64,000 bases of DNA from NCBI GenBank assembly GCA_023101885.1, contig JALPQD010000143.1, positions 4,992,014-5,056,013 of the forward strand. The letters run 5' to 3'. The notes beneath the pieces are model-generated. The model was not told where the DNA came from, searched no databases, and saw only the letters and a list, made by a program, of their open reading frames with translations. The DNA is from Typhlomys cinereus. Taxonomy: Eukaryota; Chordata; Mammalia; Rodentia; Platacanthomyidae. Of this stretch, positions 1 to 11,350 are shown piece after piece. The position numbers and the translations under genes are program-made. Within the stretch, counting starts at the first letter, position 1, and the number at the start of each line of letters is the position of its first letter.

Positions 1-691
1 GTTGTTTTGTTTTATAAGAAATAGCTGTATAAAATATGCAGCAACTGTGAATCACCCAAGGTCAGTTTTAATATTTACTTCCAGTTCTTTTTCACTAAGT
101 CAGTGCTGGCCAAACATAGCTCGTATGTCTGACAGGCTTCCCAGCTTCTGCTGTGGGCCAAGCCCTTCTTCTTTCTCTGTTACCCCTTTCTGGAAGCCTA
201 TCATGGTCTCTGCTGGATGACTGCTTCAGGACTCACTGCGGATTGGGGAAAGTTGATCTTTGCTGATGAACTTGTCAAGGTCATGTTGACATCTGGTGAG
301 CTCTTTATGAGACGTTTTGTATAAGGCCTGTTGCCTGGTGCACCAGGGAGAACTGGGGTGTTTTCTGTCCTGCCTTGGTCTATAAGCCTAAGCGCTGCTC
401 CCTTTCTACTGCAGCCTTTCCACCAAAGTGGAAAAACTGCTTCTTGTCTCAAGTCTCAAAAAAAAAAAATGAATGTCTATGGACAAAAACAAACAGCAAT
501 TGGCCAGCTCAACACCAATGTTCTTCTTTAAACATCCAGTGTCTATAGTTTAAGTGGCTACGTTTTTACTCTTCCTGTCCACTTTACAAGGGCATTCACT
601 GATGCTTGCCTCATAGGCCACATCTTTCTTTTCTCTTCTCTCCCTCCCTTTCTTTCCTCTCTCCCTTTCCTATGCCTTCCTTTTCTTCTTT
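1..691. other. Unique sequence, no gene seen
   Basis: I see no exon, RNA gene or well-preserved repeat here. Open frames are shorter than 85 codons and unlike any protein I know. The last part (about 625-690) is rich in C and T (short TCTC/CCTT runs), a low-complexity tract. Confidence 0.5.
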
Positions 692-757
692 CCTTTGCTG
701 TGGACTGAACCCAGAGCTAAGCACTCATATATAGCCATATCTCAGGTCCCTAGATAA
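692..757 (-). repeat. ID-like or B1-like SINE fragment
   Basis: The stretch reads like the reverse complement of a short rodent ID-type SINE: 'gactgaacccagagctaagc', then a run ending 'ctcagg'. It resembles the usual 'attgaacccaggg...gcaagc...ctgagc' pattern around the tRNA-like promoter. It is short and diverged, so the family is uncertain. Confidence 0.35.
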
Positions 758-2040
758 TGCTATTTTAAATTTTCTAATAGTCACATTCAAAAAATCAAAA
801 GCAAACACATAAAATTAATTATATATTTTAATCCTATGTAGCCAAATTATCATTTCAACATATAAGCAACCATCATCGATTTGGTTTTACTCTTCATCAT
901 GGTTTGCTTGCTAAATGCAGAATTTGCAGTCCCAAGATTTTATCCATATTCATATTTCTTAAAATTTCTGGTGGACCTTTCACATGGTGGAGTTTTTCCA
1001 AACTTAAAATTTTATAATAACAAAATTGGGTACCCGAAGTTTTTTATTCATATTGATATGAATAAAACAGCATAAAACAGCCCACTCTTTTAAGAAACAT
1101 TAATTTGACTTAGAAGCCAAATTTGCCTTTCTAAACCATATCTGAGGGAGTTGACTTTACTAATTCTACTGTCTGTACACCATTGTTTACATCAGACTCA
1201 AAGGAGTATTATCCAAATGGAAAGCAATTTCAAACTAATCTATCTTCATCAGTGAAGTGCTTCTCAAATTTTCCTTATGGTTTCCCCAATGCTATTATTT
1301 ACAATTTAAATCTGTATATTGATTCGTTTTAGGAAAATATATAAAATTTGTATCATTATATGAATTATGGAAATTTTGGGCCAGTTTAGCCCTGAATGAA
1401 TCCAGGTTGCTTTCGTTATAGGCTGAATACCATCTGTGAGAAATAATGCCACATGACTCCCTTCATGTTTGCATGTTGAATATTTTTCAATAATATTTTT
1501 GCTTCAAGAAACTCTTGAAGAGGAATATTTAAAGATAAATTGGAGCAAATTAAATATTGAAGCATCTACTTGAGCAGTACAGGAAGTGGGTATAGGTAAG
1601 GGGAAATGTTTGGGGGATGGGTTTGAAGCAGTGGAGAGAAATTTCAGAGTGAATGAAGAAGCCGAGCAATCAAAGTACTTGATTGGCTAAAACCAAACAG
1701 TTATCCTTTATTTGGATGGTTGCCATGGAAAGTCCCTAATCACAAGTGTTTGGCAGTTTCTGATTGGTTAAGCCTCAGTTCCCTTGTTCTAGAAGATGAC
1801 TATGAGTTTATACTGCTTGACTCTAATAGCCTCCAGATTACTTATTTTAGTAGGAGTTAACAACAAAAACAGATCTTGTAAAGTGCTTGCATGCTCAAAT
1901 AAGCACCATGGGCAAGGAATACAAGATTTTAAAAAATCTGTTGCTTTCTGTTTGTCTGAACAATTCTATTAACTGGTAACAACTTATGATTTGTATGGAT
2001 TCTAACAACTATACCCTTGACACCATGTTTCACTTCAGAA
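758..2040. other. Unique AT-rich sequence, no gene seen
   Basis: AT-rich DNA with no sustained open frame, no CpG clustering and no repeat that I recognise. The 64-codon open frame near 881-1075 has no recognisable feature and is what chance would give. Confidence 0.5.
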
Positions 2041-2051
2041 AACTGAGCACA

Positions 2052-2277
2052 AATTTTTTTTATATATATACATATATACTTATTATTATTATTTCTGCTC
2101 ATACAAACTTAACAGGTACACTGGTCCCCTCCTTCCCTCCACCTCCCCCCTCCCCTCCTGCTCCTCCTCCCCTCTCCCCTTTCTCCCCATCCCCCAGTTT
2201 CTCCCCCTCCCAACCCCCAGAGCATCCTTTACTGTGCATGCCAAACTCTCCTCTGGGTCCTCCTCTCCGATGAGGTG
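2052..2277 (-). mobile_element. L1 3' end, 5'-truncated, minus strand
   Basis: The segment starts with a T-rich run (poly-A of the minus strand) and 'ctgctcatacaaacttaaca', then a C-rich pyrimidine tract (2125-2222), then 'gagcatcctt...gatgaggt'. It matches, in reverse complement, the 3' end of the L1 at 51405-54844, whose 3' UTR has the same G-rich polypurine block. Only about 220 bp remain. A possible imperfect target duplication is 'gagcacaaat' on the left (about 2045) and 'gagcatacaat' on the right (about 2287). Confidence 0.8.
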
Positions 2278-2702
2278 CAAGGACCGGAGCATACAATGGA
2301 AGAAAGTGTGAAGGGAAATGCTTTTGTTTTAAAAGTTCAATAAATCTGGATTTTTGGCCCTTATCTAGCTATAATACTATCTATCATGGTAGAAATAGTT
2401 CTTTCCTCCATTTGTCACTGAAATATCTTTGACAGATGTAGGAGATTACAGAATATCTATGCTGCAGATTTGATTAGTTAGGCTGTAAACTGACAACATT
2501 TCTTTGTAAAATTTGGAAGGCCTTCAAGGACAGGATTTCTCCTGGGGAACTTTTAAAGGACATGGCTTTAAATACCATCCACATGCTTATAATTTCCGCT
2601 CATACCTATGCTCAGGCATAACCTCGTTCCTATATTCCGGACACAAAAATCCAAAGTTTACTTAGAAGGTTCTAAACTGTTGGCTTTCCTGCCAAGCTAC
2701 TT

Positions 2703-2703
<1 letters not shown>

Positions 2704-2756
<53 letters not shown>

Positions 2757-2765
2757 CCACACACA
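2704..2765. repeat. (CA)n microsatellite
   Basis: About 60 bp of CA dinucleotides, interrupted only near the right end by 'acataccc'. It is long enough to be polymorphic. Confidence 0.95.
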
Positions 2766-2879
2766 AGACTTCAATACATAACTAGCTCCCAAATTCTATA
2801 GTTGTTTTTGACTTTTCTTCATACCACATATTTAATTTATCAGCAATGTGTGTAAATTATGTTGCCTGGGGGCTGTTTA

Positions 2880-3330
2880 TCACCCACTCCACTCTCCCTG
2901 CCTGTCCTGGAAGATCTCCAGGGACCGTCAGCAAAACCTCTGGGTCATCTTCCATCCCCACTGGACACTTTGTCCTCTAATTTAAACCTACAGTAAGTCA
3001 TCCCAGGCTTCTCCTGAGTATCTTTCCGGGGGTTCCCATCTCACCAAAATCAGACCCTGGAGTCCTTTCCATGGTTAGCAGCCTCTCCGTAGTCTTGTTC
3101 CTGGCTCCCTGCCTGCTCTTGCCTTGAAACGTTCTCACCTCTGCTCTCTTGCTCTTGCCCTAGCAGTCACTTTGCTGTTCTTCAAACACAATTATAGGTT
3201 TCTTAGTCAATTATTCCTTCTGTCTGGAAACTCTTTCTCTGATAGTCAATAACTTGCCTCTTACTTGTGACTTCACTGAAAAATCCCTCTGTCAGGAAAG
3301 ATCCCTCTGAACACTCAGCCTGCCATAGAT
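2880..3330 (-). repeat. Possible L2-like LINE remnant
   Basis: Phrases such as 'ttccttctgtctggaaactc', 'gtgacttcactgaaaaatcc' and 'cctgcctgctcttgcc' resemble the reverse complement of mammalian L2 3' regions. Divergence is high and the limits are uncertain. There is no sign of a host exon. Confidence 0.3.
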
Positions 3331-3963
3331 CTTCTCTAGGTCCATTTACCCGGCTCTCCTTTCTTCATAATACTTATGTCATGAATTTCCAGGCTGGGGA
3401 GCAGATACATGCCAGCCAAGGACCGTTTCTTTGGAGCCCCCAGAACAGACAATGTGGAGTGCTTTTTGGAAGGTGTGCAGATACCTGGTTGTTTTGAGTG
3501 ACCCCAAGATCCTAGATTCAACAGTCATCTGCTTTCTCTAGGGGTTCCCATACCACATCTTTCATAAGAATCGCTAATATTTCCCCTCTCAAGCTAAGCT
3601 TTACGACTGGTCTTTGTCTTGAAAGGAAGTCCCATTTACGGAATTTTGATTTATTTTTCTGATTTTCCTAGCCTTGACAAATCAACTGTTGTTTCTCCAT
3701 TATACCACCTGCATGTTTGGTGGTTGTCTTTTTATCGTTTTAGACCGTTTCATAGCACTGTAGGGAAAGAAGATAACTTTCAAAAATTAATATTAACTGA
3801 AAGCAGTCTTGTCCAGAGCAATGCAGATGAATTTCAACTTTTAGAGATACTCTTAGGTTTTTCCTTAGAAAAAACTGAAAAGTTAAATATAACTTAATGT
3901 GATATTTTATAATATCAGAAGATGATCAGTTTTATATCTACCATATATTACTTATAACATAAT
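3331..3963. other. Unique sequence, no gene seen
   Basis: A 92-codon open frame (3619-3897, plus) has no recognisable motif, no supporting splice context and AT-rich composition like its surroundings. I treat it as chance. Confidence 0.45.
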
Positions 3964-4393
3964 TGTCATAGTTATGCACAGGTGTCAACTTGACAGTTGA
4001 AGGTTTGAGCTCTGGGCACATTTGTGGAGAATTAGTGGTTGAGTTAAGCCCAGAGCAAACCTGCAAGAGATTGTCTGGCTGATGGGGAAGGCCCAGCCCA
4101 TGGTGGGTGGGATTAGGCCTTGGAATAAAATACAGAGAGCTGGTTGAGAGAGTTGGCATCCTTGTGTACATTTGGCCAGACATACTGGCCTGACAAGTAA
4201 GGATTGTCTCTCTCAGCTGTTATGTGGCGATAGTGTGGCCAGTTCCCTTGGTCCTGGTGTTGTTGTGAACTCTTCCTGTCAAGCTGGACTGAGAACTGTA
4301 ACCTGACGATCAATCGTAAGAGAAAACAAACCCCTTGTTCCCTTAAGCCATTTGATGGTGATTTATCAACAACCTTGCAGGCGAACTGCAACA
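3964..4393 (+). mobile_element. Solo LTR, family A (ERVL/MaLR type)
   Basis: The element begins TGTCATAG and ends GCAACA, so it has LTR-style TG...CA ends, and is 430 bp long. It is flanked by a perfect 5-bp duplication ATAAT (3959-3963 and 4394-4398), the size usual for ERVL/MaLR elements. Inside are 'gtgtcaacttgacagttg' near the start and 'tttatcaacaacc' near the end, shared with the copy at 43089-43552. No internal retroviral genes are present, so it is a solo LTR or a recombination product. The family label 'A' is mine; the library name was not checked. Confidence 0.85.
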
Positions 4394-4512
4394 ATAATGT
4401 ATTATAATATATAATATCACATATTGTGTGATCTTATTTTGTAATTATATTATATAATACATTATAACATATTATATATATTTGCTTATATATATTACAT
4501 CAACAGTGTTTT
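4394..4512. repeat. AT-rich, partly palindromic tract
   Basis: About 120 bp almost purely of A and T beside the LTR 3' end. 'taatgtattataatatataa' is followed about 40 bp later by 'ttatataatacattata', its approximate inverted complement. Such tracts can form cruciforms. Confidence 0.6.
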
Positions 4513-5714
4513 CCTCATTCATGAATGGGTTGACTAAAATCTTTGATGCACTAATTTTATATTGGGTCAAGAGATGATTTTCAATATCTGAGATATTTAG
4601 AAAACTACTCATTATCCTTTTTAAATATTTGCTTATTTTCACTGGGAAAGTGCCATTGGATCTTAGACATCAAATGTGTTGAAATCTTTTTGAATTTTAC
4701 ACTGATGTCTCTAAGCTGTAAGGTCTTGCTGTTACAGTCATGTAAATTTGAGGGAGTAAGTACCAAATTAGGTGCAAAGAGCTCTTTTTTTTTTAATCTA
4801 ACCTTAACCATAACGGTTTTCACATTTAAAGTATATTATTTCCTTAATGATGACAAGTCAGATTCCCAATGTTCCATGAATTTTTCAAATAGTTTTGTTT
4901 GAATTAAGACCCAAAGAATGTCTACACATTATAATATGTGAGATAGTCAAGTCTCTTTTGATATCAAACTCCTTCCATACTCCTGTCTTTTTTTCCTAGT
5001 AATTACATTGCTGACAAACTGTGACCACTTACCTTGTAAAGTTTCCTCGAGTCTGAATTTTGTTGTTGATGTCTTTGTGCTTGTAAACAGACTTTAGATG
5101 AGATGCTAGATTAGATAATAATTTGACTATTTTGGCAAGAACGCTTATTGGTGTTTACTGCTACTAATATAGTGTGAAATAACTTTCTACTTTTGACATT
5201 AGCAGTCATTATCACCACATAGAATGATATATATGTATGTTTATATGTGTATGTGCTCATATACATTTTTTTTCTATGAAGGGTAAGTTGTGATTTACAT
5301 ATATATAATCGACCTTGTCATTCTCCCCGCCATGTCTCATGGTTCTGGCAGAAGAGGAAGATTTCACAGATGAGAGAATGCCCTTAAGCAAGTCAGAATT
5401 GAGCAGAGGAGAGAATTCCAGGCAGTGTTGACAGGGGTACACAGGTAAGAAGACAGAGTGAACTTGAATCTCATGACTTCTTTGCTGTGAGCATGTCCAG
5501 TGCTTGGGAAGAACGAGACTAGGCAAGCAGAGCTAGGAAGCAAGCTTGGGGGAAATGTAGCTTGATACGGAAAGGGCCTATCCTATGGAGCTCCCAAAGT
5601 ATTTTTATTTCAATCACTGACTAGGTCATATTTGATTCCAGTGCTTGGCACACATTCCTGAAAGAGACAGAACTCCACAGAGGGAAAAACACAAGCACCA
5701 AATCTGTGTTTATG
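4513..5714. other. Unique sequence, no gene seen
   Basis: AT-rich DNA. Open frames are 72 codons (4605-4823), 70 codons (4690-4902) and 89 codons (5257-5526). They overlap on opposite strands or lack recognisable motifs. No CpG cluster or clear repeat is seen. Confidence 0.45.
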
Positions 5715-6050
5715 TGTTTTGGCTGCAATAACAAACTTCAGTTCATTAGGTAGTTTATGAATGAAGGAGTTTATTCTTCACATACCTGAAGAGTCTGAGA
5801 ACAAGGTGCTAGGAGATTCAGTGACTGATGAGGGCCAGATTTATGGTTCAAAGATGGCAACTTCTCTTTGTGTCCTAACAGGAGAGAAGGAACAAATAAA
5901 TTCCATGAGGCCTTTTATTAGGCTCATTCATGAACATTCTGTACACAGGAACTAATAGCCCATCAAAGTCCCTACCTCCTCATATGCCATATTGGTAACT
6001 GGACTTCAGCATATGAATTTCAGAATTCAAATGTTCAATATAACAAATAA
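5715..6050 (-). mobile_element. MLT1-like LTR fragment, minus strand
   Basis: Order and wording fit the reverse complement of an ancient MaLR (MLT1) LTR: 'ttggctgcaataacaaactt' at the left, then 'gatgagggccagatttatgg', then 'acttctctttgtgtcctaac' and 'ggaactaatagcccatcaaa'. The copy is strongly diverged. The 64-codon frame at 5761-5955 lies inside it and is not a gene. Confidence 0.55.
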
Positions 6051-7839
6051 CAATTCAAATAATAAATAGTCAGACCACCTGCCCATCTTTCTCCAGGAGA
6101 GTCACCTCAGAACATAAGTCTTCCCTTCTTAAAGAAGCAGATCTGAGAATTTTCTGGTCCTGGAAGGAAACATCCAAGTGGAACTCCATCTGACTTTGTT
6201 CTTTTCAAAATCTTCTTTTACTTCTGATGAGAGAACAATCAAGAGTCTTCAGTCGCCTCTCCCTCCTTGAGGGATGGGCGCAGGAGAAATCAGGCATGCA
6301 TCCATTATGTTATTTCTCTTGTCACTTTAAATTACTAGGTGGCAGTTTTGATACTGTACACGGCTGCTTAGGGCCTGAAGTAAATGCCATGTCTAAAGCT
6401 GGCAGACAATAGGTACTTGCGAATCTGAAGCATGCAATTTTTAAAGCCCTCCTTTTTCCTCCTCCTCTTGAAAAAGGAGGATATTTTTCCCCTTCACATA
6501 GCAGATCATGATGATAAGCTTTAAGAACATGAACACATGAAATGCATTTTGAATTCCTGTCTGCAATTTAGAGTTTTGGTTTGAATCACCCCCTTTTCCT
6601 CCTTACATTAATCACTTTTGTAGCTTCTTCTATTCTACCCTACATCCTACTGGTAACTATTTTTACCCTCTTTGGCTGCTCAATTTCCCTCATCTAAAAT
6701 ACAACTCAGTGTTTGAACAGGTGTATCTTCATTCTCCATCACTTCTTTGCTAGCTTTTGAGACCTTCAATTTCCTATTCTACATGGAAATATGTGAGGTT
6801 GGGTGGTGAGCAAAACCAAGATGATTAAGTTTGGTCTGCTGTCATCACTTGCTCAACTCTACGGAAGTCTCCCCCCACCCCCATGCATCTTACTACAGCT
6901 CACACTGGAATTCTTTTCACTCATCAAATCACTTTATTGAAAACTTGCCATGCTTGTGGCATTGGAGATACATAGGCAAATGAGAGAGAGAAACATGATA
7001 ACCATGAAAACAAACATCCCTCTCTGAATTAAATTTGCCCCCTTTTATATATTGCAGCCTTCTTCAGTTCTCAGAACTTTATTTGAATTTCCTCCCTTGT
7101 TTTCTCTCTTTTTCTTCCCCATCACACCTTTCCTTCCTGAATTCTAGAATTCCAGATGTGAACTACTATGTCCCAGCTATTATTTCAGATTTCCAATGTT
7201 TTCTTGAGTCATATTAAGATTTCCAAGGAACTTTACATTTGTCCTATGCTGTCTAATTTGTTGGAATATAATTTTGCATTGTTTTCTTATGTCCTTATCA
7301 GGAAGATCAAAAGGTAAGGATGGGTACTCAGAGATTCAGATTGGTAAAGACAGGATGAGCGACTGAAAGTGATGAGATCACCAGCCAATGGATGCCTCTG
7401 ACAGACTCTAAAAGACAAGAGAAAGGGGAAAAAAAGACAGGAATTGATTCTCCCCTACCATTTCCAGAAATAACAAAATCCTCTTGTTCACTAATTTTTT
7501 TTTGATTTTAGTGTACCAAAATACATTTCAGACATATAAAATACATTTGTCTTATACCATAACTTTATGATACTTTGTTACCACAGCAATGGGAATCTAA
7601 CTACAGGCAAGAGAATGTGCAGTGTTTAACTTCTTGCTTATGTAGAGACCCACAGTATTCAGAAATTGACACTTTGGTGTCTTTTTAGGTCTTCTCCGGG
7701 GAGTAAAATAGGTTTCACCTGTGTGGGCTTGTAGGTTTCTACCAGCATATCCAACTGCTGTGAAGCCTAGCATGGATGTCTCAGAAGGATTTCCTTTTCC
7801 CTTTTTGTTTTAAAGCCAAACTTGTCTCTAAATTTGTTT

Positions 7840-7842
<3 letters not shown>
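6051..7842. other. Unique sequence, no gene seen
   Basis: Mixed AT-rich and pyrimidine-rich DNA. Open frames are about 60 codons, as expected by chance. No clear repeat, CpG island or structured RNA is evident by eye. Confidence 0.45.

Positions 7843-7926
<84 letters not shown>
7843..7926. repeat. (GA)n microsatellite
   Basis: An uninterrupted array of 42 GA units, 84 bp. Pure arrays of this length mutate quickly and can form triplex (H-DNA) structures. The serine/leucine-rich 'proteins' read from the opposite strand are translations of this repeat. Confidence 0.97.
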
Positions 7927-7929
<3 letters not shown>

Positions 7930-8192
7930 GGTGATTTTTCTTCTTCCAGCACGAGAGCGTCTGAGGATTGATGGAGGAAGTAGATGTTTGACCCACTCAA
8001 CTATCTCGTCAGCTCCAGGAATTCCTTTTCGGATCATGTCTCCAGTTTCTTGTTCGTGCCAGCTGGTGTCATTACGCCAGTAAGCTGTCATGTTGGGTCT
8101 GGGCTGAGCATCAGGTCAAATAAAGATAAGCGGTTATGAGTGTTTTTAGCAGGAGCCTTGCAAATGGGACAGATACTGGAAGTTGTCACTTT

Positions 8193-8213
8193 ACCGCCCC
8201 CTAGGGGCTGCCA
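8193..8213 (-). promoter_or_regulatory. CTCF-like binding motif
   Basis: On the minus strand the sequence reads cagCCCCTAGGGGGCGGTA. Against the CTCF core CCASYAGRKGGCRSYV it matches 15 of 16 positions; the third base is C instead of A. It faces away from the two plus-strand motifs at 13.1 and 18.3 kb. The motif is seen; occupancy is inference. Confidence 0.5.
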
Positions 8214-8607
8214 GTCTGCTGGTCTTCACAGCTACCTTGGAGAAGTCCCTGGTTTTAGAGGGGCGTGTGGAGTAACATCAAGCTAAGGGGTCACAAAGTT
8301 TGTTCTTTCTGATGGGAGTCCTTAAAAAATACAATAAAATATTCCTTGGATTGTTTCAGACCTTGTTAGTTTTCAGTTCTGAAAAAGTGGATTTTGACTA
8401 CTACTGTCAATATAGTTTTTACGGAGAGTGAATTTCCTAGGTCTATGCTGTGACATTTTGGAAATTGTCCCTTTGTGCTCATTTTACTTCAGTGTTTTCT
8501 AAATAGTTTCTCTTCTGTGATTCCAGCTCACATTTCCCTCCTTGAGGCTCTTTCTGGATTCCCTTGGTGGGAAGAAAATTAATTTGGTTCAAGTTGTGTT
8601 CAGCTAA

Positions 8608-8923
8608 TGTGATGATTAATTTTCGTTGTCAACTTGACTGGATTTAGAATCATTTAAGAGATTCGCTCTTGGGTGTGTCTTGGAGTAAGTTTCCAGAGAG
8701 GAGTAAAGACCCCCATCCCATAGACTGGGATCCAGTCAGGTTAAAAAGGTAAACAGGTGGAAGCGGGCTGAACACCAGTATCCGTGTCTCTCTTTCCTGA
8801 GCGTGGACACCATGCGACCCCCCCTCCCTCATTAAGCCTCCCGCTGCAATGGGCTGCATCACTGGGAGCTGCAAGGCACTTTTGTGAGATGTTTTGTCAC
8901 AGTAATAAGAAAGGTAACTGATA
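8608..8923 (+). mobile_element. Solo LTR, family A-related, degraded
   Basis: It starts TGTGATGATTAATTTT, carries 'gttgtcaacttgactgg' soon after and ends 'tttgtcacagtaataag...taactgata'. Four of the five flanking bases fit a duplication (gCTAA left, CTAAa right). Length is 316 bp. The structure agrees with a MaLR-type solo LTR whose terminal CA has mutated. Confidence 0.6.
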
Positions 8924-9094
8924 CTAAACTCAAATAGTGTTCGTACCAGTCTGCTCAGGTTGTTGTAACAAAATACTATAGATCAGACAGCAAGACAACA
9001 GAAATTGATTTTCTCATGATTCTGGGGGCTGGAAGTACAAACTCAGGGATGCAGCATGGGTGGGCATTGTGACAGACCACTTTCTGGCGTTTTA

Positions 9095-9395
9095 AAAAAA
9101 TTCTTCTTTATCTTTTTTTCTCTGAATGTACAGCTGTGTGTGGATGTATGTGGAGGAAGACACTGTATATGGCTATAGAGGTCCAAGGTGATGTGGGGAG
9201 TAACCTTGGATTGCTCTACCTCCTTGCTTTGCTCTGGGGATTCCCGGGCTCTGTCTTTATGGCTGGAAGTGCAGGACACCACCGTTTCTGCTCAGCATCT
9301 TTACATGGGATCTAGGCCTGGAACTCAGGTCCTTCTGCTTGTGAGGCAAAGGATTGAGCCCTGAGACATCTCTGCAGCCTCCCCCCCCCCTTTTT
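9095..9395 (-). mobile_element. tRNA-derived SINE, older copy, minus strand
   Basis: Read on the minus strand it has the layout of the young SINE at 51787-52072: A-box region at the right end, B-box region 'aggacctgagttccaggcc', then a body ending in a GT/CA-rich stretch and T-rich left end. It differs at many positions and is an older relative. It interrupts an MLT1-like LTR. Confidence 0.75.
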
Positions 9396-9470
9396 CAGAT
9401 TTTGTATATTCACCATAGCCATCTCTTGCTGGGTCTTTACTTTGACTTTTCCTTAATATATATAAGTGGC

Positions 9471-9473
<3 letters not shown>

Positions 9474-9509
<36 letters not shown>

Positions 9510-9550
9510 GAGAGAAAGAGAGAGAGAAAGAGAGAAAGAGGAAAAGAAAG
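9474..9550. repeat. GA-rich microsatellite
   Basis: An interrupted (GA)n array with AAA interruptions about every 10-14 bases. The Glu/Arg-rich open frame across it (9354-9599) is repeat translation. Confidence 0.92.
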
Positions 9551-9660
9551 ATTCTTTCCTTTTATAAGGCCACCAGTCCCATCACGAACATCCTCATGAC
9601 TCTACTTATCTTCCAAGAACCTCACTTCCAAATATCATCACTGGTGGTCATGGCTTTAAC

Positions 9661-10963
9661 ATACAAACTTGATTGGGGGGTGGCGATCTGGTCTGGGGCC
9701 AGTAAGTTTCCCTTGGAGCCATCAGTGTGCTCACACTTTTACCCCTGCCTGGCACTTTCAGAGCTAAGCACTCATCCTCACCATGGAGAATGGAAACCTT
9801 TTTCTTTTTGGTTAAGTCTGACTGTAAAGTTCAGGCTTAGCTCCTAAGAGCAGTAGGGAAGTGGTTCACTGTTAAGGAAAGGGATCCACTCATGGAGGCA
9901 GTCAGACCCCTGAGAGAAGCATGCACAGGGCCAAATAGGCTTCCTTCATCCTTCATCACTGGCTGTACTTTGCAACACAGGATTGTTTCTTACCTTTTAA
10001 CATCTGTCTGCAGAGGGCATCAAGCACCACTTCCCGAGGGGGCCTTAGTAGAGGGATAGACTTCCATCTGTCCTCACTTATTTATGCCGCTGTGATTCTC
10101 ACAGGACCCCAGCCCCCGTCTGGCTTAAACACTGAACCGATGCTACACAGTGGAGCGGCTTACCTACAGTCTTACCTGCTTTCTTCTAAACCAACAGCAC
10201 ATGAACGTTTACAGAAAGGATTCTAGTTTATTTCATTTACTATACTGTTGTGCCCTGTACATTGGAAACGCTCAATATGTATTTGTTCAGTGAGTTAATT
10301 TGTGGACCATATTCACTTGCCATCGGTTCTTGATTTTGTTGGTTGCCTCTGCCTTTCTTGCAAAAATATAGAATTTCCCAAAATTCAGTCTTCACGAGTC
10401 TTTACTTGTGTAGGATAAGGGGAGCCAGGAATAAGATTTGTTATTCATCCAGGGGCCCCAAATTACCATGAAACTGCTTAGCTGAGGACTCCAAGGTTAG
10501 AAGCGTGGTCCTCCCCCCTCCCCCTTCCCCACTGTGGCCTAGAAGTCATATATCTAGTGGTATATTAGAATCTGCTCATATCAGCTTGAGAGAGTTCCTT
10601 TTGAAATGGTCAGGAATTCTGTAAGTCAGTTGGCATCACATTGTTAAGCTGGAATTTACTATGGCAGAGAATATTTATATCATAGAAGCTGGCAAACATT
10701 ACGGATCTGCAATAATCCTTCCTCATACCTCTGGCTAGTTGTTAACATTTGCTATCAAACCAGGAGAATAGATGGCCTGAACGGCCTCTTTCTGGTTTTC
10801 TTTGAAAATAAGTTACAAATGTCTTTGTGGTTTAAACCCTTGGTACTCAAAAGTGTGGTTGGAGAATCAGCAGTGCTGGCAACACCAGGGAGTGGGAGGA
10901 AATACAGGAATTCTTGCCCCGCTCTAGATTTACTAAGTTAAGAATCTGAATTTTAACAGATCC
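9661..10963. other. Unique sequence with a possible L2/MIR remnant
   Basis: No gene is seen. 'aacgctcaatatgtatttgt' near 10268-10290 resembles the 'gctcaataaatatttgttga' signature of mammalian L2/MIR ends. A short C-rich run sits at 10511-10532. The rest has no feature I can name. Confidence 0.4.
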
Positions 10964-11043
10964 CTATCTCCATCTCCATCTCCATCTCCATCTCCATCTC
11001 CATCTCCATCTCCATCTCCATCTCCATCCCCATCTCTATCTAT
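10964..11043. repeat. (CATCTC)n hexanucleotide repeat
   Basis: About twelve near-perfect tandem CATCTC units, with variant units (CATCCC, TATCTC) at the right end. The strong strand asymmetry (no G on the plus strand) makes it a purine/pyrimidine tract. It is a likely variable-number locus. Confidence 0.95.
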
Positions 11044-11350
11044 ATAGTAAAGTCCAAGGATGCATCAACTTTAGTGAGCATATAATCAGCTGGATTCATG
11101 GCTTCAGTATAGATGTAGGTCAACCCCAGAGTTTGTAACTCAGTAGGTCTAGAGAGGACCCTAATAATTTATGTTTTTGGCGCGGCCCAATTAGCTGCTT
11201 GTCTGGAACCACACTTTGAGGATGACTGGCTTACTTGCCATCGGCGCTCTTTCTGCTTTTTTCAACGAATGGATGGTGACTGAAGAGACAGACAGTGGGG
11301 GTCTGGACATGTGTAGCAACAAGCTCTTTAGTTCAATAAGAACATCTTGG
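11044..11350. other. Short unique stretch, no gene seen
   Basis: No feature recognised. Overlapping frames at 11191-11445 (minus) and 11216-11398 (plus) run on both strands and into the neighbouring SINE, so neither is credible as coding. Confidence 0.4.

Larger units (their letters stand above)
8940..9660 (-). mobile_element. MLT1-like LTR, minus strand, interrupted
   Basis: The left part (8940-9068) reads 'ttgttgtaacaaaatactat...ttctgggggctggaagtaca' and the right part (9560-9660) 'ttttataaggccaccagtcc...cctcacttccaaat'. Both are landmarks of the reverse complement of an MLT1 LTR, in the correct order. A minus-strand SINE (9095-9395) and a GA-rich array (9474-9550) lie between them. Confidence 0.6.

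Noticed and set aside
3964..4393. First considered a hAT-type DNA transposon because of imperfect similarity between its two ends
   Set aside because: TG...CA ends and exact 5-bp flanking duplications (ATAAT; GATGT for family B) fit an LTR of the ERVL/MaLR type instead.
7781..8091. Frames with long Ser-Leu runs
   Set aside because: Translation of the (GA)n array on the minus strand.
10964..11043. Regular short repeats considered as a CRISPR array
   Set aside because: Units are 6 bp without spacers, and the DNA is mammalian.
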